A stretch of DNA of 64,000 nucleotides from Methanovulcanius yangii (GTDB lineage: Archaea > Halobacteriota > Methanomicrobia > Methanomicrobiales > Methanomicrobiaceae): NCBI RefSeq assembly GCF_018687785.1, contig NZ_LTBL01000001.1, forward strand, positions 1,541,780 through 1,605,779, given 5' to 3'. A program made the translations under genes and the position numbers. The notes beneath the pieces are model-generated. The model was not told the DNA's origin, did not search any database, and worked only from the letters and a program-made list of their open reading frames with translations. Positions 8,660 to 17,157 of the stretch are shown piece by piece. Position 1 is the stretch's first letter. Each line of letters begins with the position of its first letter.

Positions 8660-9751
8660 TCATTCCGCGGGAGGCAACGTAATGGTAGTGGTATACGTGT
8701 TGCCGTCACTGGTTTCTATGATGGCGCTGGCATAAAATGGGGGACCAAATAACCATTCATCGGGTGGACAGACCTCATCATCACACACTGCACAGGTGTA
8801 ACACCCTACCCACTGGCTATCACCGGTATGGAACGGCGGGTAGACCGCTTTGGGGGGGATGTTCCATTCAGGATATCCCGGGGAACCTACCTGGTATGCA
8901 CCTCCCGTCCAGACAGTTTCGTTGTTCCACTCGTATGATGTAGCGTAGAGGTCAATAGTACTCTTGTACACTACCACTCCGGGCGGGAGATGGGCGTAAT
9001 CCCATGATGTTGCAGCATACAGGCTCCAATACCAGTCATTCAGCTTAATGTCGTCAAGCCACACACTATATGGCGGCGAATAGCTCCCACAAACGTCGGG
9101 AACAGGAGGGATGTACGGGGGCGACGAGTAAAAGTCGGCCGTATAATAGACGCCCTGGTACCCAAAGTACAGCACGGTGGAGCTGTATATCTTGACATAG
9201 TCGACGGGAGTCGGCTCGGCGATCACGGTCGGCAACGCATGACCCCCTTCGGAATAGGTGATGGCGTCGAAGGGGAGATAGACGGTGTAGTCCCCATAGG
9301 CGTCCGAATAGGTGAGGTTATAACAGTATTCTCCTGCGGCACGTTGTATCGTGCCCATCATCACCGATGACGCCCCCACGCCAAAGCCCGCTTCGTCCGG
9401 GTCGGCAAAGTCCCCATCCCACCTACCCTCGACATGCAGGTTCCCGGAGGGAGTGACCTTCCCCATGGCGAATATGCGCAGGTCCGGGCTCCCTGATGTG
9501 CTGGAGTGCAGGACATACTCAGTACCGGGCTCGAAGTCCTTTCCGTTGAAGACGAACTTCTTCTGGCCCGGATTGATCATGAGCTTGCCCGAACCGTGTG
9601 TGTCGGTCGCCGCGACGTCATAGAAGTAGACCGACGACGCACCCGCCTGACGAGGGTTCTCGTCCTGCTTTGCAGCGGCGACGACACCTGCGCCTGCGGC
9701 CGCAAGAAGCAGGATGCAGAGCGTTATCGCTAAAATTCTCATTCGTTTCAT
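8660..9751 (-). CDS. Secreted protein, tandem paralogue C (unknown function)
   Basis: This 363-aa third paralogue has the signal peptide MKRMRILAITLCILLLAAA and the conserved N-terminal domain. The C-terminal half is the most divergent of the three, with a Cys cluster GCYTCAVCDDEVCP and a shortened tail ending TTTITLPPAE. Here the upstream ATG is out of frame, which fixes the start of the family at MKR. It is followed by an imperfect hairpin and a poly-T tract. The function is unknown; a surface or extracellular role is inferred from the signal peptide. Confidence 0.85.
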   Translation of the reverse strand: MKRMRILAITLCILLLAAAGAGVVAAAKQDENPRQAGASSVYFYDVAATDTHGSGKLMINPGQKKFVFNGKDFEPGTEYVLHSSTSGSPDLRIFAMGKVTPSGNLHVEGRWDGDFADPDEAGFGVGASSVMMGTIQRAAGEYCYNLTYSDAYGDYTVYLPFDAITYSEGGHALPTVIAEPTPVDYVKIYSSTVLYFGYQGVYYTADFYSSPPYIPPVPDVCGSYSPPYSVWLDDIKLNDWYWSLYAATSWDYAHLPPGVVVYKSTIDLYATSYEWNNETVWTGGAYQVGSPGYPEWNIPPKAVYPPFHTGDSQWVGCYTCAVCDDEVCPPDEWLFGPPFYASAIIETSDGNTYTTTITLPPAE

Positions 9752-9853
9752 AGAATCATCTCATGGTGTTAGTCGGCGGCCGTTCCGGCATGGTGAGCAG
9801 CCGTCCGCTAAATAAATCTCAGATGGTGAATGGTGGCAATAAAGATTGGCGTG
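9752..9853 (-). promoter_or_regulatory. Conserved promoter/leader block, copy C
   Basis: The TATA box AGATTTATTTAG (minus strand, 9808-9819), leader and GAGATGAT ribosome site match copy B almost base for base. The strong conservation of noncoding sequence indicates recent duplication or gene conversion. Confidence 0.65.
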
Positions 9854-9970
9854 GCCTGGAGGCGGTACGGAGACCGGCATGATTGGATGAAGAGAGAATG
9901 CACGCCGTATGAGCCTGGCGACAGGTTGCTATTCGGAATGTACAGCCAATGACGCAGGCGGGGTATCAGG

Positions 9971-10024
9971 GAAGTCGATGGGGTGCCGGTGCATGCACTG
10001 GTGCGGATTTTGAGGATTGATTGA
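9971..10024 (+). pseudogene. Relic of the gfcR 3' end (copy 3)
   Basis: These 54 bases match gfcR 5541-5594 with three differences (two silent, one Ser to Leu if translated) and keep the TGA. Weaker similarity continues to the left through GCGGGG at about 9958. This copy is longer than copy 2 but more diverged, so the two relics probably arose in different events. It marks the right edge of the duplicated region and the left edge of the AT-rich island. Confidence 0.8.
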
Positions 10025-10183
10025 AAAGGTATGAATAAAGAGAAGTAAATTAGAGAGCAGCGGTTAGATCTAATTGAGGATTGTAACTCTTCGAGTTTTA
10101 CTTTTTTGTATTCAATAAAATTAAGATAAAACTTCAATTTTTCAAATATTAAACTAAAGAAGTGAAAAATAAATATCAAATTT
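10025..10183. other. AT-rich noncoding segment
   Basis: Composition drops sharply right after the gfcR relic. I see no gene or convincing RNA here; it is downstream of the minus-strand 63-aa gene. Confidence 0.5.
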
Positions 10184-10375
10184 TTAATGCAATCTCTGAC
10201 TCTTTTTTGTTTTAGAAATTGACTTGTTTATAGAAGCAATAATACTGTCCCGATCATTCACTATATTCCGTTGAATTTTTTCCCAATCTTCCTGACGAAC
10301 AAAATTAAGCGATGTAGATCTGGTATTGATTGTCCTTTTTTTAGAGATTGGCATGATGCTCACTGTCTTCTTCAC
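10184..10375 (-). CDS. Small basic protein of the AT-rich island
   Basis: The predicted 63-aa protein is Lys/Arg/Ser-rich (MKKTVSIMPISKKRTINTRS) with a single helix-prone middle (QEDWEKIQRNIVNDRDSII). It starts 11 bases after the stop of the upstream 312-aa gene. The AGGTGA in that gap would suit a GTG at 10363 better than the first GTG at 10375, so the true start is uncertain. Codon use is AT-rich like its neighbour and unlike the rest of the window. No family recognised; it may be a small partner of the membrane protein. Confidence 0.5.
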   Translation of the reverse strand: MKKTVSIMPISKKRTINTRSTSLNFVRQEDWEKIQRNIVNDRDSIIASINKSISKTKKSQRLH

Positions 10376-10385
10376 CTAAATTAAC

Positions 10386-11324
10386 TTAAAAGTTGCTAAA
10401 TTTTAGAATTGAGAAAAAAAGAATTATTAGAATTACTTGGACGAATAAAAAATAAACACTCCAAATTATCGCTTTATCGTATCCAAAACGCCCAAAAGGG
10501 AGATCTATAGATACAATTTTGTCAATTTCAAAGTCATAAAGCCACCCCTTTGAAAGCAATAAATATGATATTACAATTGAATTTACGGTAATTAATATTG
10601 GAAGACACTCATTTGATTGTGTAAAACACAGAAGAATATTCATGAGTGTGACAATTAGTACAAAAGCATAACCTAATTCGAACCATTTTTTTTGTGTACC
10701 ACTTAATCTATGCTTAATATAAATTCGAAAATCACAATTTGGAATGGATTTCTTAGAGATTATAGTTATACGGGTATCTGACTCAAATAGTTGTATAGCA
10801 TCGTTTTCTTTTAATGAATCCAGACTATAGTATTTCCCGTCACTTTTATAAAACAGAGAATGAGCTTTTAATGAGAATTTTCTGGAAGGGCGAATTTCAA
10901 CATAATTTCTAGGAGCATCATCTAAAGGGAAACTCAATACAAATCTGCCTTCTTCTTCGGTATAACTCTCAATTTCATAGGTATATTCTAATCTAATAAT
11001 TCGATAATCGCCACTACAAATTTTATTTTTCTTTGACAATTCGATTTTAATAATTCCATTATTAATCTGATTCTTTTCCTCTGATGAAATATCGTCATCT
11101 CGATAATAGTTTTTTAGATCTGTATGAAATGGTAGATATTCCCCATTTGCATCAATCACGTGCAAATTGGACTTGAAAGAACCTATATTGAATGATAAAC
11201 TATCGACTGCGTCATCAGATTTATTGTATAGCGTATACTCCTCCACACAAGCTATGATAAAAGGATTTTGAAAATTGGAGAAATGCCGAATTCTGATTAT
11301 TAAAATATCTCCAGATTCGGGCAT
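10386..11324 (-). CDS. Orphan membrane protein of the AT-rich island
   Basis: This 312-aa protein has a long N-terminal region (1-215) predicted mainly beta-strand and charged, followed by three membrane segments at about 217-235, 240-258 and 286-308. No signal peptide or catalytic motif is evident. Its strong A/T bias contrasts with the neighbouring GC-rich genes and suggests recent acquisition. The ATG at 11324 has no obvious ribosome site, and the upstream sequence is too AT-rich to single out a TATA box. It lies next to the duplicated secreted-protein array. I do not recognise the family. Confidence 0.7.
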   Translation of the reverse strand: MPESGDILIIRIRHFSNFQNPFIIACVEEYTLYNKSDDAVDSLSFNIGSFKSNLHVIDANGEYLPFHTDLKNYYRDDDISSEEKNQINNGIIKIELSKKNKICSGDYRIIRLEYTYEIESYTEEEGRFVLSFPLDDAPRNYVEIRPSRKFSLKAHSLFYKSDGKYYSLDSLKENDAIQLFESDTRITIISKKSIPNCDFRIYIKHRLSGTQKKWFELGYAFVLIVTLMNILLCFTQSNECLPILITVNSIVISYLLLSKGWLYDFEIDKIVSIDLPFGRFGYDKAIIWSVYFLFVQVILIILFFSILKFSNF

Positions 11325-11416
11325 TAATTAATGATATAAATTTCAACTTAATTAATATTCGGTTTACAAAATACCCACTGTTAAAATAATCACGTAAAAT
11401 TTTAAAAAAGATTACC

Positions 11417-11424
11417 TTTATATA
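11417..11424 (+). promoter_or_regulatory. TATA box of the thermosome gene
   Basis: TTTATATA is centred about 30 bases before the predicted transcript start (about 11450). A GGAG ribosome site at 11455-11458 lies 10 bases before the ATG. Confidence 0.65.
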
Positions 11425-11468
11425 GAACCTCAAATCCAATTTAATGACACACGTAGGAGTATCTGCAA

Positions 11469-13061
11469 ATGTTAGCGGGACAACCAATAGTAATTCTTCG
11501 CGACAACGTTGAGCGCGTTGGCGGCAGCGAGGCGCAGAAATCGAATATCATGGCGGCCAAGGCGATCGCGGAGGCCGTGCGCACCACCCTCGGACCACGG
11601 GGAATGGACAAGATGCTCGTCGCTCCGGGCGGCGATGTCGTCATCACGAACGACGGCGTGACCATCCTCCACGAGATGAAGGTCGAACACCCGACCGGCA
11701 AGCTGATCATCGAGGTTGCCGAGACCCAGGACGAGGAAGTCGGCGACGGAACCACCACCGCGACCATCTTCATGGGCGCCCTCATGGCAGAGGCCGAGGC
11801 GATGCTCGAGAAGAAGATCCACTCGACGATCATCGCAAACGGCTACACCCTCGGCATGAACAAGGCACTCGAGATCCTCGAGCAGCAGTCCATCACCGCG
11901 ACCGATGACCGTGAGATGCTCAGGAAGGTCGCCCTTACGAGCGTCACCGGCAAGACCATCGAGGATGTCAAGGACAAGATCGTCGACATCGTCGTCGATG
12001 CCGTCACCGCCGTCGCCCGCAAGAACGAGGACGGCAAGTACGAGATCGACGAGGACGACGTCGTCATCAAGACGATGATCGGCGACCAGATGAGCGACGC
12101 CGAGTTCCTCGACGGGTTCCTCATCGACAAGACCCGTGTCCAGTACGGCATGCCCAAGGTCGTCGAGGGCGCCCGCATCGCCTGCCTCTCCCAGGCACTC
12201 GAGGCGGCCAAGACCCAGACGAAGGCCAAGATCAAGATCACCAGCTCCGAGCAGATGGAGGCCTTCAACGAGAAGGAGCAGGAGACCCTCCGCGAGTTCG
12301 CCGACACCCTCAAGGCAAAGGGCGTCAACGCCGTCTTCTGCCAGAAGGGCATCGCCGATGCGGTCCAGTACCACCTCCTGAAACACGGCATCTTCGCCAT
12401 CCAGGACGTCCCGGAAAAAGACCTCAAGCGCATGGCCCGTGCCGTCGGCGCAACGATCGTCAACAAGCCCGAGGACATCACCGAGGAGACCATCGGCGAA
12501 GCAGAGAAGATCGCCGAGATGAAGGACATCGTCATCACCCAGATCACCGGGTGCAAAAACAAGAACACCGTCTCCATCCTCCTCAAGGGAACCAGCCAGG
12601 TCTTCGTCGATGAACTCGAACGCGGCGTCTACGACGGCATCCGTGTCGTGATGGACGCCCTCGAGGACGGCAAGTTCGTCGTCGGCGGTGCCGCCATCGA
12701 CACCGAACTCATGCTCCAGCTCCAGGCATTCGCCGCAACGCAGGAAGGCAGGACCCAGCTCGCCATCGAGGCATTCGCACGGATCTTCGAGGCCATCCCG
12801 AACACCCTCGCCGAGAACTCCGGCTACGACCCCATCGACAAGGTCGTCGCCCTCAAGGCAGCCCACGCCGCCGGCAACAACCACGCCGGCCTCGACGTCT
12901 ACACCGGCGAGATCATCGACATGTACGAGGCAGGTGTCATCGAGCCGATGCGGGTCAAGAAGCAGGCCATCATGTCCTCTGCGGAGACCGCATCCCTCAT
13001 CATCCGTGTCGATGACATGATGCTCTCCAAGAATGCCCAGCAGATGTCTCGCGGCATGTAA
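11469..13061 (+). CDS. ths: Thermosome subunit (group II chaperonin)
   Basis: The 530-aa protein is a full-length archaeal chaperonin subunit. It starts LAGQPIVILRDNVERVGG and has the ATP-site motifs TTLGPRGMDKML, NDGVTIL and VGDGTTTATIF in the first 100 residues, and GGAAIDTEL in the C-terminal equatorial part. It lacks the Gly/Met-rich tail of some subunits and ends QMSRGM. It assembles into a double ring that folds proteins in the cytoplasm. It is transcribed alone: an AT-rich island lies upstream and a T-rich stop region downstream. Confidence 0.97.
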   Translation: MLAGQPIVILRDNVERVGGSEAQKSNIMAAKAIAEAVRTTLGPRGMDKMLVAPGGDVVITNDGVTILHEMKVEHPTGKLIIEVAETQDEEVGDGTTTATIFMGALMAEAEAMLEKKIHSTIIANGYTLGMNKALEILEQQSITATDDREMLRKVALTSVTGKTIEDVKDKIVDIVVDAVTAVARKNEDGKYEIDEDDVVIKTMIGDQMSDAEFLDGFLIDKTRVQYGMPKVVEGARIACLSQALEAAKTQTKAKIKITSSEQMEAFNEKEQETLREFADTLKAKGVNAVFCQKGIADAVQYHLLKHGIFAIQDVPEKDLKRMARAVGATIVNKPEDITEETIGEAEKIAEMKDIVITQITGCKNKNTVSILLKGTSQVFVDELERGVYDGIRVVMDALEDGKFVVGGAAIDTELMLQLQAFAATQEGRTQLAIEAFARIFEAIPNTLAENSGYDPIDKVVALKAAHAAGNNHAGLDVYTGEIIDMYEAGVIEPMRVKKQAIMSSAETASLIIRVDDMMLSKNAQQMSRGM

Positions 13062-13292
13062 GGACCGTACACCTACACTCAACCATACTGGGGCGAAATA
13101 TTGGCCCTCCACCCATTTTTTCACGCACCACCCCGAGCGACGCCCCCCGGCGCCGGGTCGGGCCGCATCGGAGGATGACACCGGCCACCCACAGGACGGG
13201 ACCAAAACGGGCCGCTCACCGCCCGACAGGGGGGCGACGGCGAAGCGGCAGGGAAGGGTACGCCCCCCTCCCGACCGTATATAGATTCTATA

Positions 13293-13308
13293 GTTTCCGC
13301 GCGGAAAC
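13293..13308. promoter_or_regulatory. Perfect palindrome, candidate operator
   Basis: GTTTCCGCGCGGAAAC is a perfect 16-bp palindrome directly after TATA-like sequences (GTATATAG at 13278 and CTATAG at 13288). Such symmetry suits a dimeric regulator. It lies about 180 bases before echA, so it could control ech or an unannotated transcript. Confidence 0.4.
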
Positions 13309-13396
13309 GCCCGGTTTTATGGTCATTGGTTAATTCGTTTGCGGTCGCACCGGCCATCCTCCGGGCGCCCCCGGACGGCTGAAAATCTCAAATTAA

Positions 13397-13418
13397 GGGA
13401 AATTAACTCTAATTTCCC
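13397..13418. promoter_or_regulatory. Inverted repeat upstream of echA
   Basis: GGGAAATTA-ACTC-TAATTTCCC has 9-bp perfect arms and is followed by a TTTTT tract (13420-13424). It can be read as an operator near the ech promoter or as a terminator hairpin for a transcript from the left. Confidence 0.4.
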
Positions 13419-13489
13419 GTTTTTAGGCGATTTGTGCCGAATGATAATGATAAATAATGATAGTTCCTAACTCCACATGAGGTGTTTTC

Positions 13490-15397
13490 GTGGAGCTATT
13501 GCTGTTCCTAATACTGTTCCCTGCCTTGATGGGATTTGTTTTTCTCATATTCCCCAACACCAAGGCACGGGATGCAATGGTCGCACTCGCGGCGCTGGTG
13601 CTCATTGCAGCTACAGTCATATTCTTCCTTCAAAACTACGGCGCCGGGACCGTGCTATACGAAATAGAACCGGGACTCGTCTCCACTGCGATGATGGCAA
13701 TCGAAGTGGTGCTCGCCCTCGGTATCCTGTATCTTGCGGCAAAATACAAACAGTGGATCGTCGCCGCCCTGGCCGTCATCGGCACCGGCGTCGCCCTCTA
13801 CGCCGAGACGCTCTTCACCGGTCCCGAACACCTGAATAACCTGTTCGTGGACGAGTTCACCCTGATCATGGCAGTGATCATCGGTGTCATCGGGAGTCTC
13901 ATCTGTATCTTTGCCACCGGATATATGCGGGACTACCACGACCATCACAAGGAGATCAAGGACAAGCGGCAGGGATTCTTCTTCCTCCTCTTCGTCTTCC
14001 TCTCGGCGATGTTCGGGGTGGTCTTCTCGAACAATATCTTCTGGCTCTTCTTCTTCTGGGAGATAACCACGCTCTGTTCGTTCCTCCTCATCGGGTACGC
14101 ATGGGACGAACAGGCGCAGAAAAACGCCTTCTGGGCACTGCTCCTAAACCTCCTCGGCGGACTCGGATTCGGAGCGACGTTCCTCTACCTCGCGTTCACC
14201 GACCCTGCAGGAGACCTCGTCATGCTCGACTCGCTCATTGCCGCAGGACCCGCGGTTGCGATGATCCCCGCGGCCCTGATAGGCTTTGCGGGCCTCGCAA
14301 AGGCGGCGCAGATGCCCTTCTCCTCGTGGCTCCTCGGTGCGATGATCGCCCCGACACCCGTCTCGGCACTCCTGCACTCCTCCACCATGGTCAAGGCAGG
14401 CGTGTATGTCATCGTCCGGTTCGCCCCCATCTATGACGCAAGCTTCGTTGGATTCCTTGTCGCACTGGTCGGCGGCTTCACCTTCCTCCTTGCATCGGGC
14501 ATCGCCATCTCGCAGAGCAACGCCAAGAAGGTCCTTGCATGGTCGACCATTGCAAACCTCGGCCTCATCGTCACCTGTGCGGGCATCGGCAACGCCGCGG
14601 CCGTCTGGGCGGCAATCCTCCTCATCGTCTTCCATGCGATTGCAAAGTCGCTCCTCTTCCTCTGTACCGGCACGGTCGAGCACCGCATCGGCAGCAGGGA
14701 CATCGAGGACATGGGAGGCCTCGTTTCCATCCTGCCGAAGGTCACCATCATGATGATCATCGGCATCGCCGGCATGTTCCTCGCCCCGTTCGGGATGCTC
14801 ATCTCGAAGTGGGCGGCACTCAGGGCATTCCTGGAGACCCCCTACGGCATCGTCGCGGTCATCCTCATCGCCTTCGGCAGTGCGGTCACCCTCTTCTTCT
14901 GGACGAAGTGGATGGGCAAGCTCCTTCAGGTCGCATGGAAGCCGGAACCCAAACGGGAAGGCGAGGTGTCAAAGCCGGAGTTCTACTCCCTCCTCGCGCT
15001 TGCAGGAGGCGTCGTCATCATCTGTCTCGGCTTCCCGCTCCTCTCATCGGTCGTCGTCGAGCCCTTCCTTGAGGGCATCTACGGCATCGGAGCCTCGCTC
15101 GGGGACCAGAACATCGCCATCATGCTGATGATGATGGTCGTCGTCTTCATCCTGCCCATCTCGCTCATCTTCTTCCGCAGGAACCCCAAGATGATTCCCC
15201 ACTACGTGGGAGGACGAATGGAAACCGGCGACATGCACTTTGCAGGCTCCATGGGCATCCAGCGCAAGGTGGAGATGTCCAACTACTACTTTGAGGGCAT
15301 CTTCGGCGAAGCGAAACTCGGCAGGGTGGGCAACATCCTCTGCACGCTCTTCATCGCCTGCATAGGGATCGTGCTGGCCACGGGGGTGATCGCATGA
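13490..15397 (+). CDS. echA: Ech hydrogenase subunit A (NuoL-like antiporter-type membrane subunit)
   Basis: This 635-aa protein is the large ion-translocating membrane subunit of an energy-converting [NiFe] hydrogenase. It has about 16 membrane helices and the conserved proton-path residues of the NuoL/MrpD family: Glu in FFWEITTLCSF and Lys in GLAKAAQMPFSSWL and LLHSSTMVKAGVY. The GTG start is chosen because GAGGTG (13479-13484) lies 5 bases upstream and the protein then starts with its first helix. It is the first gene of echABCDEF and overlaps echB by 4 bases. The complex couples ion flow to reduction of ferredoxin with hydrogen. Confidence 0.93.
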   Translation: MELLLFLILFPALMGFVFLIFPNTKARDAMVALAALVLIAATVIFFLQNYGAGTVLYEIEPGLVSTAMMAIEVVLALGILYLAAKYKQWIVAALAVIGTGVALYAETLFTGPEHLNNLFVDEFTLIMAVIIGVIGSLICIFATGYMRDYHDHHKEIKDKRQGFFFLLFVFLSAMFGVVFSNNIFWLFFFWEITTLCSFLLIGYAWDEQAQKNAFWALLLNLLGGLGFGATFLYLAFTDPAGDLVMLDSLIAAGPAVAMIPAALIGFAGLAKAAQMPFSSWLLGAMIAPTPVSALLHSSTMVKAGVYVIVRFAPIYDASFVGFLVALVGGFTFLLASGIAISQSNAKKVLAWSTIANLGLIVTCAGIGNAAAVWAAILLIVFHAIAKSLLFLCTGTVEHRIGSRDIEDMGGLVSILPKVTIMMIIGIAGMFLAPFGMLISKWAALRAFLETPYGIVAVILIAFGSAVTLFFWTKWMGKLLQVAWKPEPKREGEVSKPEFYSLLALAGGVVIICLGFPLLSSVVVEPFLEGIYGIGASLGDQNIAIMLMMMVVVFILPISLIFFRRNPKMIPHYVGGRMETGDMHFAGSMGIQRKVEMSNYYFEGIFGEAKLGRVGNILCTLFIACIGIVLATGVIA

Positions 15398-16287
15398 TAG
15401 AACAGATCATCGGAGCTCTCCTCTTCGTCATCCTCGCCCCCGTCGTCGGCGGTCTCGTCGCGGGTATCGACCGGAAGGTCACCGCTCACATGCAGGGCAG
15501 GGTCGGCCCCCCGATCCTCCAGCCCTTCTACGACATCTTCAAGCTCTTCGAGAAGGAGAGCGTCGTCGTCAGGCCGGAGATCAACTTCTATATCTTCTGC
15601 TACCTGGTCTTCCTCGTGATCACGGGGGCGATCTTCTTTGCAGGAGAGGACATCCTGCTCGTGATCTTCGCCCTCACCCTCGCCCACGTCTTCATCGTGA
15701 TTGCGGCGTTCGCCTCGAGCTCGCCCTATTCCCACGTGGGTGCCGAGCGCGAACTCCTGATGATGATGGCGGTCGAACCGATGCTCATCCTCGCCGCGGC
15801 CGGGATGTACATGGCGACCGGGTCGTTCTTCGTTGCGGACATCATCGCGTTCCAGAGCATGGGCGGCGACCTCCTGGTCTCCTCGATCCCGCTCCTCTTC
15901 CTCGGCGTTGTATACATCCTGACGATCAAGCTGAGAAAGTCCCCCTTCGACATCTCCACCTCGCACCATGCGCACCAGGAGCTCGTCAAGGGACTGACGA
16001 CCGAGTTTGCAGGCCCGACCCTCGGGATGTACGAGATCGCCCACCTCTACGAGACGGTCTTCCTTCTCGGGTTCGTCTGGCTCTTCTTTGCGGGCGCACC
16101 CATCCTCGGCATCGTCGTGGTGGCGGTCGTCTACTTCCTCGAGATTGTAATCGACAATACGAACACCCGTGCCAAGTGGCAGTTCGCCCTGCGCAGTGCG
16201 TGGCTGGTGGCGCTCATCCTCGGGGCCGTCAACCTCGCCCTGCTCGTGCTCGGGATCATTCAGCCGGGGACCCTGGGGGTCCTCTAG
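15394..16287 (+). CDS. echB: Ech hydrogenase subunit B (NuoH-like)
   Basis: The 297-aa membrane protein anchors the hydrophilic hydrogenase module. It shows the NuoH/EchB features GRVGPPILQPFYDIFKLFEKE near the N-terminus (a 21-residue stretch abbreviated here as QGRVGPPILQPFYD then IFKLFEKE), the acidic motif SSPYSHVGAEREL, and KSPFDISTSHHAHQELVKG near residue 185. About eight helices are predicted. It overlaps echA by ATGA and is followed 16 bases later by echC, preceded by GGAGGTGA. Confidence 0.93.
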   Translation: MIEQIIGALLFVILAPVVGGLVAGIDRKVTAHMQGRVGPPILQPFYDIFKLFEKESVVVRPEINFYIFCYLVFLVITGAIFFAGEDILLVIFALTLAHVFIVIAAFASSSPYSHVGAERELLMMMAVEPMLILAAAGMYMATGSFFVADIIAFQSMGGDLLVSSIPLLFLGVVYILTIKLRKSPFDISTSHHAHQELVKGLTTEFAGPTLGMYEIAHLYETVFLLGFVWLFFAGAPILGIVVVAVVYFLEIVIDNTNTRAKWQFALRSAWLVALILGAVNLALLVLGIIQPGTLGVL

Positions 16288-16303
16288 GAGGAGGTGAAAG
16301 AGA

Positions 16304-16753
16304 ATGGCAAATATTACAAAATCCCCGTGGATCATCCACTACGACGGCTCGTCCTGCAACGGATGTGATATCGAAGTGCTTGCATGCCTCACCCCCCTCT
16401 ACGATATCGAACGGTTCGGCATCATCAACACGGGCAACCCGAAGCATGCCGACATCTTTCTCATCACGGGCGGCATCAACCACCAGAATGTCGATATCGT
16501 GAAGAACACCTACGAACAGATGGTCGAGCCCAAGGTCGTCGTGGCGGTCGGCATCTGTGCGACCTCCGGCGGCGTCTTCCGCGAGTGCTACAACATCATG
16601 GGCGGCGTCGACGAGGTCATCCCGGTCGACGTCTACGTGCCGGGCTGCGCCGTGCGCCCCGAGGCGATCATCGACGGCGTGGTGCAGGCACTGGGCATCC
16701 TCGAGGAGAAACGGGCAAAGCTTGCAGAAGAACAGGGAGGCGCAAAGAAATGA
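16304..16753 (+). CDS. echC: Ech hydrogenase small subunit (proximal [4Fe-4S])
   Basis: The 149-aa NuoB-like small subunit carries the single [4Fe-4S] cluster next to the active site. Four ligands are visible: C18 and C21 in SSCNGCDIE, C85 in GICATSGG and C115 in VPGCAVRPE. A GGAGGTGA site lies 10 bases before the ATG. It overlaps echD by 4 bases. Confidence 0.94.
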   Translation: MANITKSPWIIHYDGSSCNGCDIEVLACLTPLYDIERFGIINTGNPKHADIFLITGGINHQNVDIVKNTYEQMVEPKVVVAVGICATSGGVFRECYNIMGGVDEVIPVDVYVPGCAVRPEAIIDGVVQALGILEEKRAKLAEEQGGAKK

Positions 16754-17157
16754 AAGAGCAGAACACCACGCTCAGAGAGATTGCGGTCGCCGACCTCGTC
16801 ACAGAGACCGGCGGCTTCAAGGCAAAGGGATGCCGCCTCGTGCAGATCGGCTGCACCGGCACCGGGGACGCATACGAGATCAACTACACCTTTGAAAAGG
16901 GCGACGTCTTCGAGACCGTGCGCATCACCGTCCACGACGGCGATGTCATCCCGTCGATTGCAGAACACTTCTGGGCCTCATTCATCTATGAAAACGAGAT
17001 CCACGAACTCTACGGCCTTGCGATCGAGGGGATGAGCATCGACTTCGGCGGCCACCTCTACCACACGGCCGTCGAGAACCCCTTCAAAAACCCCCCGGAG
17101 GTCACAAAAGTGGAGAAGGAACGACCCGCACCCAAACCCGAGGGAGGTGATGCCTGA
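16750..17157 (+). CDS. echD: Ech hydrogenase subunit D (NuoC-like)
   Basis: The 135-aa subunit corresponds to NuoC/30-kDa-like EchD. It contains the pattern WASFIYENEIHELYG near residue 78, equivalent to the family W...W.ERE..D..G block, and a Pro/Lys-rich C-terminus. It has no cofactor ligands and helps dock the large subunit. Its ATG overlaps echC and its TGA overlaps the echE ATG by one base. Confidence 0.92.
   Translation: MKEQNTTLREIAVADLVTETGGFKAKGCRLVQIGCTGTGDAYEINYTFEKGDVFETVRITVHDGDVIPSIAEHFWASFIYENEIHELYGLAIEGMSIDFGGHLYHTAVENPFKNPPEVTKVEKERPAPKPEGGDA

Larger units (their letters stand above)
13062..13489. other. Intergenic region between thermosome and ech, with two inverted repeats
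   Basis: No gene is visible in these 428 bases. A T-run at 13113-13118 may end the thermosome transcript. A perfect 16-bp palindrome and a 9-bp inverted repeat (listed separately) lie upstream of echA. A repetitive ATGATAATGATAAATAATGATAG tract, split here as ATGATAATGATAAATAATGA plus TAG, runs from 13441. Confidence 0.6.

Noticed and set aside
5595-11450. CRISPR array or insertion sequence in the repetitive accessory region
   Set aside because: Repeats are few, long and non-uniformly spaced, no transposase or terminal inverted repeats are visible, and they are explained by tandem gene duplication.
11221-11487. 88-codon minus-strand frame across the thermosome promoter
   Set aside because: It overlaps the thermosome start and the AT-rich gene in conflicting frames and has no start signal.
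11472-13205. 577-codon minus-strand frame opposite the thermosome
   Set aside because: Asp/Leu/Val-repetitive shadow of the chaperonin codons; no start signals.
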